Source: Rhizobiales bacterium Ga0077525 (GTDB lineage: Bacteria; Pseudomonadota; Alphaproteobacteria; Rhizobiales; Xanthobacteraceae). Taken from it: 64,000 nt of DNA. Shown in pieces: positions 28,542 through 35,730 of this stretch. Within the stretch, counting starts at the first letter, position 1; each line of letters begins with the position of its first letter. Made by a program: the position numbers and the translations under genes. The notes under the pieces were generated by a model that was not told the DNA's origin, ran no database searches, and worked only from the letters and a program-made list of their open reading frames with translations. Location: NCBI GenBank assembly GCA_001464835.1, contig LNDS01000020.1, positions 26,008-90,007 of the forward strand, read 5' to 3'.

Positions 28542-29342
28542 ATGGCGCAAAGTCCGGCATTCGAGCAACTGACCGCGGGCCACGGCGTGCTGAGCGCGGT
28601 GCGCACCGGCGTAGGCCGCGACCTGGTGGTGCTGCATTCGCTGCTCGCCGACCGGCACGCCTTCGACCCGGTGCTGCCGGCTTTGGCGGCCAAGCACCGC
28701 GTCACGCTTTTCAATCTGCCGGGCTTTCACGGTTCGCTACCGACGGTGCTGCCATTGATGGATGCCTATGTCGCCACGATCGAGGATGGCTTTGACGAGT
28801 TCGCCATTGGCAACGATGCGGTGCTGATTGGCAACGGCTTCGGCGGCACGGTGGCGCTCGCCTTCGCGCTGGCGCATCCGGAGCGCATCGCCAAACTGGT
28901 CTTGAGTGACGCCGCCGCCTGTTTCCCGGACGAAGGCCGTGCCCAATTCGCGGCGATGGCGGGCAAGGTGACGGAGGGCGGCCTCGGCGCCATTGCCGAA
29001 ATCGCGGCAAAGCGCGTGTTCTCGCCGGCCTATCTCGCCGCGCATCCAGAAAAAATCGACGAGCGCAAAAATGTGCTGCTCGGCATCGACCCGAAAGCCT
29101 TTCTCGCGGCCTGCAAGATCTTGCAGGAAGCCGACCTGACGCCGCTGCTGTCACGCCTGAAAGTGCCGACGCTTGTCGTGTGCGGCGAACTGGACCAGGC
29201 GACCCCGCCGGCGCTGAACAGAGTGATTGTCGAGAAGGTGGCGGGCGCCAAATATGTCGAACTGCCCGGCTGCGGCCATTGCCCGCCGCTCGAACAGCCG
29301 GAGGCCTTCATCAAGGCGATCAAGGATTTCGCCGGGCTGTAA
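28542..29342 (+). CDS. Alpha/beta hydrolase-fold protein lacking the nucleophile serine
   Basis: 266 aa. The closest fold family is the 3-oxoadipate enol-lactonase/esterase group. The oxyanion-side HSLLADRHAF, the acid Asp218 (CGELDQATPP) and the base His246 (GCGHCPPLEQPE) are all present. However, the nucleophile elbow reads LIGNGFGGTVAL: Gly99 (codon GGC) replaces the Ser expected in G-N-S-F-G-G. The frame is intact, the cap region is normal and an AGGAG site precedes the ATG, so this does not look like a decaying gene. It may be a binding protein or use another mechanism, like cofactor-free dioxygenases and lyases of this fold. Divergent from the TAXI-TRAP operon. Confidence 0.85.
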   Translation: MAQSPAFEQLTAGHGVLSAVRTGVGRDLVVLHSLLADRHAFDPVLPALAAKHRVTLFNLPGFHGSLPTVLPLMDAYVATIEDGFDEFAIGNDAVLIGNGFGGTVALAFALAHPERIAKLVLSDAAACFPDEGRAQFAAMAGKVTEGGLGAIAEIAAKRVFSPAYLAAHPEKIDERKNVLLGIDPKAFLAACKILQEADLTPLLSRLKVPTLVVCGELDQATPPALNRVIVEKVAGAKYVELPGCGHCPPLEQPEAFIKAIKDFAGL

Positions 29343-29411
29343 AGCGTTTTCGACCGAAGGGGGTACCGGTTCGCGTGAAGAAAACGCGTCAAGATAAGAA
29401 GCGCGGCGAGA

Positions 29412-29612
29412 CTAAATGCGCGCCCGAACTTCGACGACGGCCTCGGCGGCGATCAGCGCCGGATCGGTAGCGCCGAGCTTGAGCCTTCGCTGGATAGCGT
29501 CGCTCAGAAAACGGCTGGCGTTTGGCCGTTTAATTTCTTCTTGTGAGAGATGTGGCCAGGCCAGGCGAAGCGCCTGGTTGAACAGTTCGACCCGTCGTGC
29601 GATTCCCGGCAA
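29412..29612 (-). CDS. Small hypothetical protein, last ORF of the post-hsp20 cluster
   Basis: About 66 aa if it starts at the TTG at 29612, which has a G-rich stretch (GGGGG) six bases upstream; no ATG or GTG lies in a plausible place. The sequence RRVELFNQALRLAWPHLSQEE and FLSDAIQRRLKLGATDPALIAAEAVV has the even mix of charged and aliphatic residues of a genuine soluble helical protein, unlike the Arg/Ala-rich shadow frames around it. Short conserved proteins of this kind occur in rhizobia with no known role. The frame continues upstream, so the start is uncertain. Confidence 0.45.
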   Translation of the reverse strand: MPGIARRVELFNQALRLAWPHLSQEEIKRPNASRFLSDAIQRRLKLGATDPALIAAEAVVEVRARI

Positions 29613-29680
29613 GCAAGCCCCCGAATTTCTAGCCCTATAACGGGGAAAGCCGGGGGCGGTTCCATTGCTCTGGGCGTTAT

Positions 29681-29887
29681 CTAACCCAGCGCCATTGCTG
29701 ACACCGGGTTTGCCGCGCGCCATGAGAAGCCGGGCTCGGTGTGGTCGTCGCCGGGATACTGGCGCAAGGCTCCGGCGCCGGGAAAGGTCGGCGCCGGCGG
29801 ATCGGGATCGCGGCGATCGAAATTGACGCGGACGACATTTCGGTCTCGCGCGACGATGTAGCGGTTGAACATTCCGGCAGTTTGCAT
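29681..29887 (-). CDS. Small hypothetical protein in the post-hsp20 cluster
   Basis: 68 aa from the ATG at 29887; an inner ATG at 29872 would give 63 aa. It begins 11 bases after the stop of the 26-residue membrane peptide ORF. The segment MFNRYIVARDRNVVRVNFDRRD followed by a Pro/Gly-rich tail has no recognisable domain. No signal peptide or membrane helix. Support comes from its tight spacing in the cluster and sensible composition of the first half; the Pro-rich tail could be a coding artefact of GC-rich DNA. Confidence 0.45.
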   Translation of the reverse strand: MQTAGMFNRYIVARDRNVVRVNFDRRDPDPPAPTFPGAGALRQYPGDDHTEPGFSWRAANPVSAMALG

Positions 29888-29898
29888 GGCAGGCCCCG

Positions 29899-29979
29899 TC
29901 ACGCCTCGGTTCGCCATTCGACAACGAGGGCCGCGATGGCCAGGCACACCGAGAGAACAAAGGCGGTGGCGAGCAACAT
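29899..29979 (-). CDS. 26-residue single-helix membrane peptide
   Basis: ATG at 29979, TGA at 29899-29901. The product is almost one hydrophobic helix (LLATAFVLSVCLAIAALVV) followed by a short charged end EWRTEA. GAGGAG lies eight bases before the ATG and overlaps the stop codon of the upstream 125-aa gene, so it could be translated by coupling. Bacterial single-helix microproteins of this size often modulate membrane proteins, but nothing here identifies a partner. Too short for normal gene calling. Confidence 0.5.
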   Translation of the reverse strand: MLLATAFVLSVCLAIAALVVEWRTEA

Positions 29980-29991
29980 CGTGCGTGCTCC

Positions 29992-30369
29992 TCAGACCGG
30001 CGGTGAGCCGTCGCGGCCGTTGCCGTCCCGGCGCAACAGACGCCGCCATCGTGTCGCACGCCGGTAGCGTCCGGCGTCCGCGGCCGCGGCATGCTGCCGG
30101 TCGAGCGTCCGCAACGCTTCCATGATCTCATCGAACGGCACGGCGCGGCCGCCCGGATTTTGCCGCAGCGCCGGCGCGGCTTCCACGGCGCAGGCATCCG
30201 ACGCCCAGGACGCCAGGATGGCGCGCTTCTCATTCAGCGTCAGGTCGGGATCCCTGACCACTAGATCGGGGTGCAGGAACGCCGACGCCGGATGCAGCAG
30301 CGCGTCGAGATCGAACGCGTCTTCGCCGCGGCGCAGCGGATGATTTGATGAGGTCAGCCGTTCGTTCAT
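29992..30369 (-). CDS. Conserved-looking 125-aa hypothetical protein downstream of hsp20
   Basis: 125 aa from the ATG at 30369, chosen because AGGAGG ends exactly seven bases upstream; the ATG at 30375 touches the ribosome site. The middle is clearly protein-like: DLDALLHPASAFLHPDLVV, then LTLNEKRAILASWASDACAVEAAP and VPFDEIMEALRTLDRQH, followed by a basic Arg-rich tail. The NEKRAILASWASDA segment resembles a conserved rhizobial family of unknown function often found near stress genes (recalled, not searched). Its ribosome site is buried in a hairpin with a competing alternative stem (30377-30426). It follows hsp20 by 84 bases and heads a string of three smaller ORFs. Confidence 0.75.
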   Translation of the reverse strand: MNERLTSSNHPLRRGEDAFDLDALLHPASAFLHPDLVVRDPDLTLNEKRAILASWASDACAVEAAPALRQNPGGRAVPFDEIMEALRTLDRQHAAAADAGRYRRATRWRRLLRRDGNGRDGSPPV

Positions 30370-30376
30370 TGTCATT

Positions 30377-30426
30377 CCTCCTTTCCGAAAAGGAGGTGGC
30401 CCGCATGAGATGGGACGGACCACCTC
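30377..30426 (-). promoter_or_regulatory. Candidate RNA switch hiding the Shine-Dalgarno of the 125-aa gene
   Basis: In the minus-strand transcript, CCUCCUUU (30389-30396) can pair perfectly with AAAGGAGG (30377-30384), an 8-bp hairpin with loop UCGG that buries the ribosome site seven bases before the ATG at 30369. Just upstream, GAGGUGGUCCG (30416-30426) can form an 11-bp stem (one G-U) with CGGGCCACCUC (30393-30403). The two stems share four bases (30393-30396), so they compete: the upstream stem would free the ribosome site. Position in a heat-shock locus suggests temperature or translation-dependent control. Confidence 0.5.
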
Positions 30427-30453
30427 GACGGCTTTGACGGCGCTAGGCGCCCG

Positions 30454-30954
30454 TTATGATGCGATCCGCATCTCCTCGCCCGGTCTGTCGACGGCCTTGG
30501 GCTTTTCGCCTTTGCGGGCGTCGCGGCCGGTGGCGATGTCGATGCGGCGCGGCTTCATCGCTTCCGGAATGCGCCGAACCAGATCGATCTGCAGCAGGCC
30601 GTTCTCATGCGTCGCTTTCTCCACCTCGACATGGTCTTCGAGGCTGAACTTGCGCTCGAACGAGCGGGCGGAAATGCCGCGATAGAGAACGTCTTGGCCC
30701 GACGTTGCGGTCTTTTCCTCGGTCTTGCGCCCGGCGACGGTCAGCAGGTTCTGCTGCGCCGTGACCGTGATGTCGTCCGGCGAAAAGCCGGCCACCGCCA
30801 GCGAGATGCGATAGGCGTCTTCACCGGTGCGCACGATGTCATAGGGCGGGTAATGATCCTGCCCTTCGAGCAGTTGCGTGTTGTTGATGAGGTCGAACAT
30901 GCGGTCGAAGCCGATGCTCGACCGCCACAGGGGAGCGAAGTCATAGTTCCTCAT
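30454..30954 (-). CDS. Small heat shock protein, Hsp20/alpha-crystallin family
   Basis: 166 aa from the ATG at 30954, eight bases after GGAGG. An ATP-independent holdase that keeps unfolding proteins soluble. The N-terminal YDFAPLWRSSIGFDRMFDLI is the class A (IbpA-like) rhizobial start; residues about 40-130 are the alpha-crystallin domain (YDIVRTGEDAYRISLAVAGF, then YRGISARSFERKFSLEDHV and the GLLQIDLVRRIPE end), and the I-x-I-type tail is RRIDIA. The leader holds a ROSE-type thermometer and a heat-shock sigma-type promoter. It may be the first gene of an operon with the small ORFs downstream. Confidence 0.95.
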   Translation of the reverse strand: MRNYDFAPLWRSSIGFDRMFDLINNTQLLEGQDHYPPYDIVRTGEDAYRISLAVAGFSPDDITVTAQQNLLTVAGRKTEEKTATSGQDVLYRGISARSFERKFSLEDHVEVEKATHENGLLQIDLVRRIPEAMKPRRIDIATGRDARKGEKPKAVDRPGEEMRIAS

Positions 30955-30960
30955 AGCCAC

Positions 30961-31045
30961 ATCCTCCGTTGAGCAACATGGGTACGAGCAGTACGCCGGA
31001 CACCCGCCGACGCCCGCACCAGGCCTCGGTTGAGCGCCTGGCGGC
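30961..31045 (-). ncRNA. ROSE-type RNA thermometer in the hsp20 leader
   Basis: The 16 bases at 30961-30976 read UUGCUC-AACG-GAGGAU on the transcript, the conserved ROSE hairpin in which UUGCUC masks the ribosome site with the characteristic G opposite G. Upstream hairpins follow the ROSE plan: GUAC-UGCUC-GUAC at 30982-30994, and CCAGGC/GCCUGG around 31020-31043. The sequence between hairpin and start codon (GTGGCT) also matches what I recall of Bradyrhizobium ROSE leaders. At low temperature the site is closed; heat melts it and allows Hsp20 synthesis. The 5' limit is approximate. Confidence 0.8.
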
Positions 31046-31050
31046 CGACG

Positions 31051-31078
31051 ATTTAGGGGCGGCGTTTTCGATTTCAAG
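31051..31078 (-). promoter_or_regulatory. Candidate RpoH (sigma-32) promoter of hsp20
   Basis: On the minus strand CTTGAAA (31072-31078) is followed after 12 bases by CCCCTAAAT (31051-31059), close to the heat-shock consensus CTTGAAA-N11/16-CCCCATNT. A start near 31044 gives a leader of about 90 bases, the length of a ROSE element. Confidence 0.6.
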
Positions 31079-31147
31079 AGCCCGGTTCGGGGGTGCGGCA
31101 TTCCGTCAAAAATAAAGAAAATTCAGATATTTATTGACGGCGGGCGC

Positions 31148-32233
31148 TCAACCCAGCGCCGTCAGCACCGCCTTTGTAATGGCCGCAGTGCCGTCGCTAC
31201 CGCCATATTCCATCGGCTTCAACCCCGACGCATAGGCCTTGTCCACCGCGCGCTCGATGCGCTGCGCCGCCTCGGAAGCGGGCGCGTGGTCGTGCTTGTC
31301 GGCCAGCCAGTCGAGCATCATCGCCGCGGACAAAATCATCGCCGTCGGATTGGCCTTGCCTTGGCCCATGATGTCCGGCGCGGTGCCGTGGCACGGCTGG
31401 AACACCGCGTATTTGTCGCCGATGTCGGCCGACGGCGCGATGCCGAGGCCGCCGATCAAGCCGGCCGCAAGGTCGGAGAGAATGTCGCCGAACATATTCT
31501 CCATCACCATGACGTCGAAGTCCCACGGCTTCTTCACCATCATCGCCGCGCAGGCATCGACATAGAGCATGTCGGTCTTGGCATCCGGGAAGTTGGCCTT
31601 GCGCTCGTTGAAAATGTCGCGCTGCCAGTTGAATGCCTTGAACACATTGGCCTTGTCGACGAGCGTCAAGCGTCCGGGCTTGCCGCGCTTCTTGCGCCGC
31701 TCGGCGAGGCGCAGGCAGAAGTCGAACAGCCGTTCGGTGGTCTTGCGCGTCACGACCAAGGTTTCGCGCGCGTCGTCGTGCGTGGTGACGCCTTTGCCCA
31801 TCGAGGCGAACAGGCCTTCGGTCGATTCGCGCACCAGCACGAAGTCGATGCCGTGCTTGTCGGCGCCGACGATCGGCGACGGCACGCCGGGAATGAGCCG
31901 CGCCGGCCGCACGCCGGCATAGAGATCGTAGATGAAGCGCAGTTCGACCTGCGGCATGATTTCGGTGTTGTCGGGATAGCGGATGCTCGGCAGGCCGCAG
32001 GCGCCGAGAAAAATCGCGTCGGCCTCGCCGCACAGTTTGATCGTCGCTTCCGACATCGACTTGCCGGTCGCCTTGTATTCCTCGGCGCCGGCCGGCGCTT
32101 CGCTGAAACGGAATTTCAGGCTCGGCGTCGTCGCCTCGATGCGGCGCAGCACATCGAGCGCGGGCGCCGTGACTTCGTGGCCGATGCCGTCGCCGGGCAA
32201 TACGGCGATGTGAAAAGCGGAGTTGGCGGACAT
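31148..32233 (-). CDS. Isocitrate/isopropylmalate dehydrogenase family protein, possibly tartrate/malate-type
   Basis: 361 aa from the ATG at 32233 (MSANSAFHIAVLPGDGIGHE). A decarboxylating NAD(P)-dependent beta-hydroxyacid dehydrogenase: LPGDGIGHEV at the N-terminus, VRESTEGLFASMGKG at the substrate site, VDKANVFKAFNWQRD, and the Mg-binding ENMFGDILSDLAAGLIGGLG with the cofactor loop CHGTAPDIMGQG. The dedicated leuB signatures are weaker than those of the tartrate dehydrogenase/D-malate decarboxylase side of the family. Divergent from a hydroxypyruvate isomerase gene 76 bases away, which supports a role in tartrate, glycerate or glyoxylate-type metabolism. Confidence 0.85.
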   Translation of the reverse strand: MSANSAFHIAVLPGDGIGHEVTAPALDVLRRIEATTPSLKFRFSEAPAGAEEYKATGKSMSEATIKLCGEADAIFLGACGLPSIRYPDNTEIMPQVELRFIYDLYAGVRPARLIPGVPSPIVGADKHGIDFVLVRESTEGLFASMGKGVTTHDDARETLVVTRKTTERLFDFCLRLAERRKKRGKPGRLTLVDKANVFKAFNWQRDIFNERKANFPDAKTDMLYVDACAAMMVKKPWDFDVMVMENMFGDILSDLAAGLIGGLGIAPSADIGDKYAVFQPCHGTAPDIMGQGKANPTAMILSAAMMLDWLADKHDHAPASEAAQRIERAVDKAYASGLKPMEYGGSDGTAAITKAVLTALG

Positions 32234-32309
32234 GAATTTTCCCGGGCTGGCATTGGACGAAGGAATGCGTAATGAATACCGCCGCGCGCTGTAGCGCAAG
32301 GAGCTGGCA

Positions 32310-33092
32310 ATGCCCCGTTTTTCGGCCCATCTCGATTACCTGTTCCAGGACCGCCCGCTGTTGCAGCGCATCGATGCCGCCGCCGCCTGCGGCTTCAAGG
32401 CGGTCGAGGGTCGCTTTCCCGACGTGCCGGCGGCCGACTACAAAGCCGCGCTGGAGCGCAACAACATCCGTGCGCTCGGCATCAATTCGCCAATGGGCGG
32501 CGAGGGCCAGTTCGGTCTTGCCGCGCTGCCCGGCCGCGAGGCCGATTGGGACAAGTCGTTTGCGCATGCGCTCGATTACGTCACCGCGATCGGCGCCACT
32601 GCGGTGCATTGCCTCGCAGGCAAGGTCGATCCGGGCCAGCGCGCGCAGGCCGACAAGGTGTTCGTCGAAAACCTCAAGCGCGCCGCCGATCTGGCGGCGG
32701 CAAAGAACATCAAGCTCTATATCGAGCCGATCAATCCGCGCGACATGCCGGGTTATTTCCTGTCCCAGGTCGAACACGCCGCCGACATCATCGCCAAGGT
32801 CGGCAAGCCCAATGTCTGGATGCAGTACGATTTTTATCATGTGCAGATCGTCGGCGGCGATCTGATCAAGCGGCTGGAAAAGCACCTTTCGATCATCGGC
32901 CACATCCAGTGCTCGCAGGTACCGGTGCGCGGCGAGCCGGACGGCGAGGGCGAGATCAATTACCCGTTCGTTTTCGCCGAAGTCGACCGGCTCGGCTACA
33001 AGGAATGGATCGGCTGCGAATACCGGCCGCGCGGAACTACCGAATCGGGGCTCGGCTGGGGGGCGAAATACGGCCTGGGCGGGCGTCCTTAA
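32310..33092 (+). CDS. hyi: Hydroxypyruvate isomerase family protein (Hyi-like)
   Basis: 260 aa TIM barrel of the xylose-isomerase-like group. It would interconvert hydroxypyruvate and tartronate semialdehyde in glyoxylate assimilation. The N-terminal MPRFSAHLDYLFQDRPLLQR matches Hyi, and the metal/substrate residues fall in YIEPINPRDMPGYFL (Glu), QYDFYHVQIVGGDL (Asp, His), HIQCSQVPVRGEPDGEGEIN and IGCEYRPRG (Glu). No glyoxylate carboligase or tartronate semialdehyde reductase is adjacent, so other ketose-type substrates remain possible. Divergent from the dehydrogenase above. Confidence 0.87.
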   Translation: MPRFSAHLDYLFQDRPLLQRIDAAAACGFKAVEGRFPDVPAADYKAALERNNIRALGINSPMGGEGQFGLAALPGREADWDKSFAHALDYVTAIGATAVHCLAGKVDPGQRAQADKVFVENLKRAADLAAAKNIKLYIEPINPRDMPGYFLSQVEHAADIIAKVGKPNVWMQYDFYHVQIVGGDLIKRLEKHLSIIGHIQCSQVPVRGEPDGEGEINYPFVFAEVDRLGYKEWIGCEYRPRGTTESGLGWGAKYGLGGRP

Positions 33093-33173
33093 CTGCTGGT
33101 TAACCATCAAACATCTTGAAATGGCTTGGTTTTCGGCTTTGCGCCGGGCCCCGCCTTTTGCTAGACAGGGGCG

Positions 33174-33749
33174 ATGTGGGGACGCCGCAAACAGCCTGAG
33201 CCCGAGACGCCGCCGCCGGTCAATCCGCTCAAGGAGGCCGTACGCGAGGCGCGCATCGAGGTTGCCGAGCGCTCCGCCGTCATCGTCGACCTGCGCGACG
33301 CCGAACTGGCGCGGCTCGAGCTTTTGAACGAGGCGCTCGATCCGCTGTTCGCCGACATTCCGGTTTACGTCGAATTGTTCGATCGCGGCATTAGCAAAGG
33401 CGATGTGCCGCGATTGTGGATCGACGTCATCGCCCATGTCGAGATGGGCCGCGACAAAAGGCAGTACCGTTTCGTGCAGGATACGCGCTATGGCCGCGCC
33501 GTGCTTTCCGAGAGCCACGAGATCGCCGACATCGTCAAGGCGGTGACACGCTATGTCGCGCGCCGGCTGGTCGAGCGCGAACGCGCCTTGACCGACGACG
33601 CGCCGTTCGGCATGGCGTCGTCGCAGAAGATGGTGGAGCAGGAACGGCGTCACGGCCGCCTGCGCGCGGTCCGCACGTTCATCTATGGCGTTGTGGTTAC
33701 GATTGCGGTGCTGGTGACCCTGGCGATTTTGAACGGGCCGAGGCCTTAG
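33174..33749 (+). CDS. Hypothetical protein with C-terminal membrane anchor
   Basis: 191 aa. The N-terminus is charged and Pro-rich (RRKQPEPETPPPVNP), followed by a mixed soluble region of about 130 residues (VYVELFDRGISKGDVPRLWIDVIAHVEMGRDKRQ, given here in part) and one C-terminal membrane helix at about 165-187 (TFIYGVVVTIAVLVTLAIL). This suggests a cytoplasmic protein tethered by a tail anchor. I do not recognise a domain; composition and codon pattern look genuine. Its last four bases overlap the end of the convergent metallophosphoesterase gene. Confidence 0.8.
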   Translation: MWGRRKQPEPETPPPVNPLKEAVREARIEVAERSAVIVDLRDAELARLELLNEALDPLFADIPVYVELFDRGISKGDVPRLWIDVIAHVEMGRDKRQYRFVQDTRYGRAVLSESHEIADIVKAVTRYVARRLVERERALTDDAPFGMASSQKMVEQERRHGRLRAVRTFIYGVVVTIAVLVTLAILNGPRP

Positions 33750-34627
33750 CCGAGCAGCGCGCCGCGCTTGATCTCGGCGACTTTACCATTCGCACTTATC
33801 GCCCGCGACACCATCTCGCATGTCCACGCACCGGGTGCGCCGTCGATGCGATAGAGATTGTATCCCGCCGCGTCGTGATCCATGCCGGGCCTTGCCGACG
33901 CCGACGGCACGCCAACGGCGGGGACTTTCCGTCCGTCAGGTGCATCCAGCCAGTTGATCATGTTCACATGATCGTGGCCGTGCAGCACCAACTCGGCGCC
34001 ATGCTGCGCGATCACCGCCTTGAAGGCCTCGGCATCGATCAGCCTTTTGTGATGCGCGGAGGCGCTCACTGGCGGATGGTGAATCATCACCACGCGAAAC
34101 AGTTTCTCGCCTTTGAGCCGGTCGAGCAGCGCGCCCAGTTTTTCAAGCTGCGTGGGACCGACTTCGCCGGTCGCCATGAACGGCGCGGTGACAACGCCGC
34201 TCGACACGCCGATCAGCGCCAGCGGCCCGCGCCGCCGCACATAGGGAAAGCTCTCCCCATCATCGCCGCGCATGTTGGCGCCCCAGGCGCGCGCGGCGAG
34301 CGCTTCGCAGCCCGATACGTAAATATCGTGATTGCCGGGAATGAAGCTGATGTCGCGCGCCGCGCCGACAGTGTCGAGCCAGGCTCGGCCGTTCGCATAT
34401 TCCGCCGGCAGGCCGATATTGGCGATGTCGCCGGTCACCGCGATGTGGTCCGGCTGTTGCGCGTGCAAGTCGGCGACGATTGTCTCGAGCACGGCGCGGT
34501 CATGCACATTGCGCCGCTTGCGCTGCCAGTTCAGCCAGCCGGTCAGCCTCTTGCCGGCAAGCTCGAGAAAGCTCAGCCTCGGCAAAGGCGACAAATGCGG
34601 ATCGGACAAATGGGCGAGGGTATACAT
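33746..34627 (-). CDS. Calcineurin-like metallophosphoesterase
   Basis: 293 aa. The five metal-binding motifs are all present in order: LSDPHL near residue 8, TGDIAN, PGNHD, IHHPP and LHGHDHVN. This is the class III cyclic-nucleotide phosphodiesterase/CpdA-like layout, but the family also includes phospholipid and nucleotide pyrophosphatases, so the substrate is undetermined. No signal peptide, so cytoplasmic. It ends four bases into the convergent hypothetical gene and lies downstream of mbfA on the same strand. Confidence 0.9.
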   Translation of the reverse strand: MYTLAHLSDPHLSPLPRLSFLELAGKRLTGWLNWQRKRRNVHDRAVLETIVADLHAQQPDHIAVTGDIANIGLPAEYANGRAWLDTVGAARDISFIPGNHDIYVSGCEALAARAWGANMRGDDGESFPYVRRRGPLALIGVSSGVVTAPFMATGEVGPTQLEKLGALLDRLKGEKLFRVVMIHHPPVSASAHHKRLIDAEAFKAVIAQHGAELVLHGHDHVNMINWLDAPDGRKVPAVGVPSASARPGMDHDAAGYNLYRIDGAPGAWTCEMVSRAISANGKVAEIKRGALLG

Positions 34628-34647
34628 CGTTTAACGGGCGTAGCCCG

Positions 34648-35607
34648 TTAGCCATGCCCGATCAATATCCCGGCGATGAACACCAGCGCGCCGCCGACCA
34701 CGATCTGGAACGCCGCCTGAAGGAACGGCGTATCCATGTAGCGGTAGCGGATCCAGGAAATTACCGCGAGTTCGATCACGACGACGAAGATGGCGACAAA
34801 GGTGGCAATCCAGAAATCAGGAATGAGGTAAGGCAGCGTGTGCCCGAGCCCGCCGATCGTCGTCATCACGCCGGACACGGTGCCGCGCAGCCACGGCGTC
34901 CCGCGCCCGGTGAGCGAACCGTCGTCGGATAGGGCCTCGGCAAAGCCCATCGAAATGCCGGCGCCGACCGAGGCCGCCATGCCGACGAGAAACGTTTCCC
35001 AGGTGCTGTGCGTGGCGAAGGCCGCCGCGAACAGAGGCGCGAGCGTCGACACCGAGCCGTCCATTAGACCGACCAGTCCCGGCTGCACATATTGCAAGAG
35101 GAACATGCGGCGCGCCGTCTCGTCTTCCTTTTCGCGCGCGCCGGGCGTGAGGATGGTCTCGCTGAGCTTGTGCGCCAGGCTTTCATGCCCGGCTTCCGCT
35201 TCGGCGAGCGTGATCAGGAGTTCGCGCACCGAAGCGTCGCGCGCGCTTTCCGCCGCCTTGCGGTAGAAGCGCTCGGCCTCGAACTCCATCTCCTCGGCGA
35301 ACTTGCGCACCTCGTCGAGACCGAGCGGCCGCATCAGCCATAGCGGCTTCTTCGCCTGCATGAAGCCCTTGACGTCCTGGCGGCGGATCAGCGGCAGGTA
35401 TTCGCCGAAGCGCGCGCGGTACAGGTCGTACAGCATGCTGCGGTGGGTGACTTCCTCCTCGGCCATTTCGTCGAACACCTTGGCCGACGAAGGGAACTGC
35501 GCGCGCAGGCCCTCGGCAAAGCCGCGATAGATGCGGCTGTCTTCCTCTTCATTGGTGATGGCCAGCGCCAGCACTTCCTGTTCGCTCAATTCGGAGAACT
35601 TCTTCAC
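34648..35607 (-). CDS. mbfA: Membrane-bound ferritin MbfA (ferritin-like plus VIT1 domain)
   Basis: 319 aa. Residues about 1-150 are a ferritin/rubrerythrin-like four-helix bundle with di-iron ligands (ITNEEEDSRIY, EEEVTHRSMLY, EEMEFEAERFYRKA, EAEAGHESLAH). Residues about 165-319 are a VIT1/CCC1-type membrane domain (QPGLVGLMDGSVSTLAPLFA, GISMGFAEALSDDG, and three later helices). In Agrobacterium and Bradyrhizobium this fusion exports iron and protects against iron and H2O2 stress, repressed by Irr when iron is low. The palindrome 50 bases upstream (35657-35671) matches an Irr box. The ORF is complete, of normal length. Confidence 0.94.
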   Translation of the reverse strand: MKKFSELSEQEVLALAITNEEEDSRIYRGFAEGLRAQFPSSAKVFDEMAEEEVTHRSMLYDLYRARFGEYLPLIRRQDVKGFMQAKKPLWLMRPLGLDEVRKFAEEMEFEAERFYRKAAESARDASVRELLITLAEAEAGHESLAHKLSETILTPGAREKEDETARRMFLLQYVQPGLVGLMDGSVSTLAPLFAAAFATHSTWETFLVGMAASVGAGISMGFAEALSDDGSLTGRGTPWLRGTVSGVMTTIGGLGHTLPYLIPDFWIATFVAIFVVVIELAVISWIRYRYMDTPFLQAAFQIVVGGALVFIAGILIGHG

Positions 35608-35656
35608 GGGAATGCCTTTTGCGCGCCGGTGGCCGGATATAGGTCGGCTTTCTATA

Positions 35657-35671
35657 TTAGAATTATTCTAA
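35657..35671. promoter_or_regulatory. Irr-type iron control element upstream of mbfA
   Basis: Perfect inverted repeat TTAGAA-TTA-TTCTAA, the core of the rhizobial ICE/Irr box (TTTAGAA-N3-TTCTAAA type), 50 bases before the mbfA start codon. It also lies 60 bases before the divergent Nudix gene. Confidence 0.7.
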
Positions 35672-35730
35672 ACATTAAAGCGCTGTTTTTACGCAGTTCA
35701 ACAGTCAGGGCATGAAATCGGACGCCGGAA

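Noticed and set aside
31197..33653. 818-codon minus-strand frame spanning two genes and the region between them
   Set aside because: It runs opposite the isomerase gene and then in a wrong frame of the dehydrogenase gene; no ribosome site or domain.
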